A stretch of DNA of 7,666 bases from Bacteroidales bacterium (GTDB lineage: Bacteria; Bacteroidota; Bacteroidia; Bacteroidales; UBA932). Positions 6,748 through 7,666 of the stretch are shown here, piece after piece (positions within the stretch are counted from its first letter, which is position 1; each line of letters starts with the position of its first letter). The notes under the pieces were generated by a model. The model was not told the origin of the DNA. It saw only the letters and a list, made by a program, of their open reading frames with translations, and did no database searches. The position numbers and the translations under genes were made by a program. The DNA lies in assembly GCA_017383945.1 (NCBI GenBank), contig JAFNUQ010000136.1, positions 1 to 7,666 of the forward strand, given 5' to 3'.

Positions 6748-7666
6748 ATGATTGAGATCATTCAAGTAAACATTTCCGGAGAGGACAAGCCAGGTCTAAC
6801 CTCTGCCCTCACCGACATCCTAGCCAAGTATGATGCCTTCATCTTGGATATAGGTCAGGAAAACATCCATAAGTCATTGACTATGGGTATACTTTTCCAC
6901 ACGACTACAGACAAGTCCGGATTTATCATGAAGGAGCTCCTCTTTAAAGCTTCAGAACTTGGTGTACAGATCAGATTTACCCCTATTGAGCGCGACGCCT
7001 ACGACGCTTGGGTTGCTCGACAGGGCAAGAACAGATATATCGTCACTCTGCTTGGAAGAACCGTAACTGCAAAGAACATTGCAGACGTGACAAATGTCAT
7101 TTTTAATGCCGGTCTCAATATCGACGCTATCCGTCGCTTGACAGGTCGTATGCCGCTTGACGGAGTTGACGAGCACACCACAAAATCTTGTATCGAAATC
7201 TCTGTCAGAGGTTTCCTCAATCCAGAGAATAAAGCTAAAATGCAAACTGATCTTCTCGAATGTGGCGTGGGTGGTATAGATATCTCTTTCCAGAAGGACG
7301 ACATCTACCGTCGTTCAAGACGTCTGATCTGTTTTGATATGGATTCCACCCTCATTCACGCCGAGTGTATTGATGAGCTCGCGCGCAAACATGGCGTCTG
7401 GGAAGAGGTCAGTGCCATCACAGAAAGCGCTATGAGAGGCGAGATAGATTTTGTCGAGAGCTTCACACGCAGAGTCGCCCTTCTCAAGGGTCTTGACGAG
7501 AATGTTATGGAGGAGATTGCACGTAGTCTTCCTTATAATGAGGGACTTGAGCGTATGATGAAGGTTCTCAAGATGGTAGGATACAAAACAGCCATCCTTT
7601 CCGGAGGATTTACTTATTTTGGAAAATATCTTCAGCAGAAGTTTGGATTTGACTATGTCTATGCCA
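6748..7666 (+). CDS. serB: Phosphoserine phosphatase SerB with tandem ACT domains (3' end outside window)
   Basis: SerB hydrolyses O-phospho-L-serine to L-serine, the last step of the phosphorylated serine pathway, in the cytosol. The frame is open from the ATG 10 bases after the AsmA-family stop to the window edge: 306 codons plus one base. Residues about 3-80 form a first ACT domain with the ligand-loop signature GEDKPGL (11-17), and about 95-180 a second (LLGRTVTAKNIADVTNVIFN). The HAD phosphatase domain begins near 191: motif I is DMDST (197-201, nucleophile D197, acid/base D199), followed by E206, the substrate-cap segment MRGEIDFVESFTRRVALLKG (229-248) and motif II SGGF (285-288). Motif III (Lys and GDGxND) must lie beyond the window. 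Tandem ACT plus HAD matches the SerB2-like form known from mycobacteria, where ACT domains mediate amino-acid control and dimerisation. The short spacing suggests co-transcription with the two upstream genes. Confidence 0.95.
   Translation, partial: MIEIIQVNISGEDKPGLTSALTDILAKYDAFILDIGQENIHKSLTMGILFHTTTDKSGFIMKELLFKASELGVQIRFTPIERDAYDAWVARQGKNRYIVTLLGRTVTAKNIADVTNVIFNAGLNIDAIRRLTGRMPLDGVDEHTTKSCIEISVRGFLNPENKAKMQTDLLECGVGGIDISFQKDDIYRRSRRLICFDMDSTLIHAECIDELARKHGVWEEVSAITESAMRGEIDFVESFTRRVALLKGLDENVMEEIARSLPYNEGLERMMKVLKMVGYKTAILSGGFTYFGKYLQQKFGFDYVYA

Noticed and set aside
6952..7304. Minus-strand frames of about 100 codons within serB.
   Set aside because: The plus strand here encodes the ACT domains of SerB without interruption, so these are antisense shadows.

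Overview
The window looks like chromosomal DNA from a member of the Bacteroidota, most likely order Bacteroidales; the genus cannot be resolved. The evidence is an exact TAnnTTTG promoter -7 element (TATATTTG) ahead of the fumarase gene, A-rich translation leaders without a Shine-Dalgarno sequence, a long AsmA-family protein of the kind found in this phylum, and a phosphoserine phosphatase with tandem ACT domains.

Layout. Positions 1-64 hold the tail of an upstream unit: a possible tRNA 3' end cut by the window edge, then a strong 12-bp hairpin terminator. Positions 78-230 (minus strand) carry a GC-richer open frame with a stop but no plausible start, perhaps the 3' remnant of a truncated gene. 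Positions 256-1506 encode one AT-rich accessory gene. Its protein looks like a fusion of a DUF4304-like N-terminus with a C-terminal domain resembling the DUF1629/Imm11 immunity family of polymorphic toxin systems. Its own promoter and a clear intrinsic terminator (1563-1600) make it a single-gene unit. Positions 1601-1980 have no convincing gene.

Positions 2029 to the window end form a compact, same-strand, probable operon. It comprises a complete class I [4Fe-4S] fumarate hydratase (540 aa), an AsmA-family membrane-anchored protein (1029 aa) whose ATG overlaps the fumarase stop by 4 bases (ATGA), and, 10 bases further on, a serB-type phosphoserine phosphatase that runs off the window after 306 codons. 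Fumarase serves the fumarate/malate branch of central metabolism, SerB makes the last step of serine synthesis, and the AsmA-like protein belongs to a family linked to the cell envelope and lipid transport. The sequence shows likely co-expression, not a common pathway.

The most unusual part is the left half: an AT-rich, self-contained, immunity-like gene between a possible tRNA end with a truncated minus-strand frame and a gene-poor AT-rich spacer. This suggests a small accessory insertion beside conserved housekeeping genes. I did not find a complete new multi-gene system; the second gene such a system would need (for example a toxin) is not in this window.
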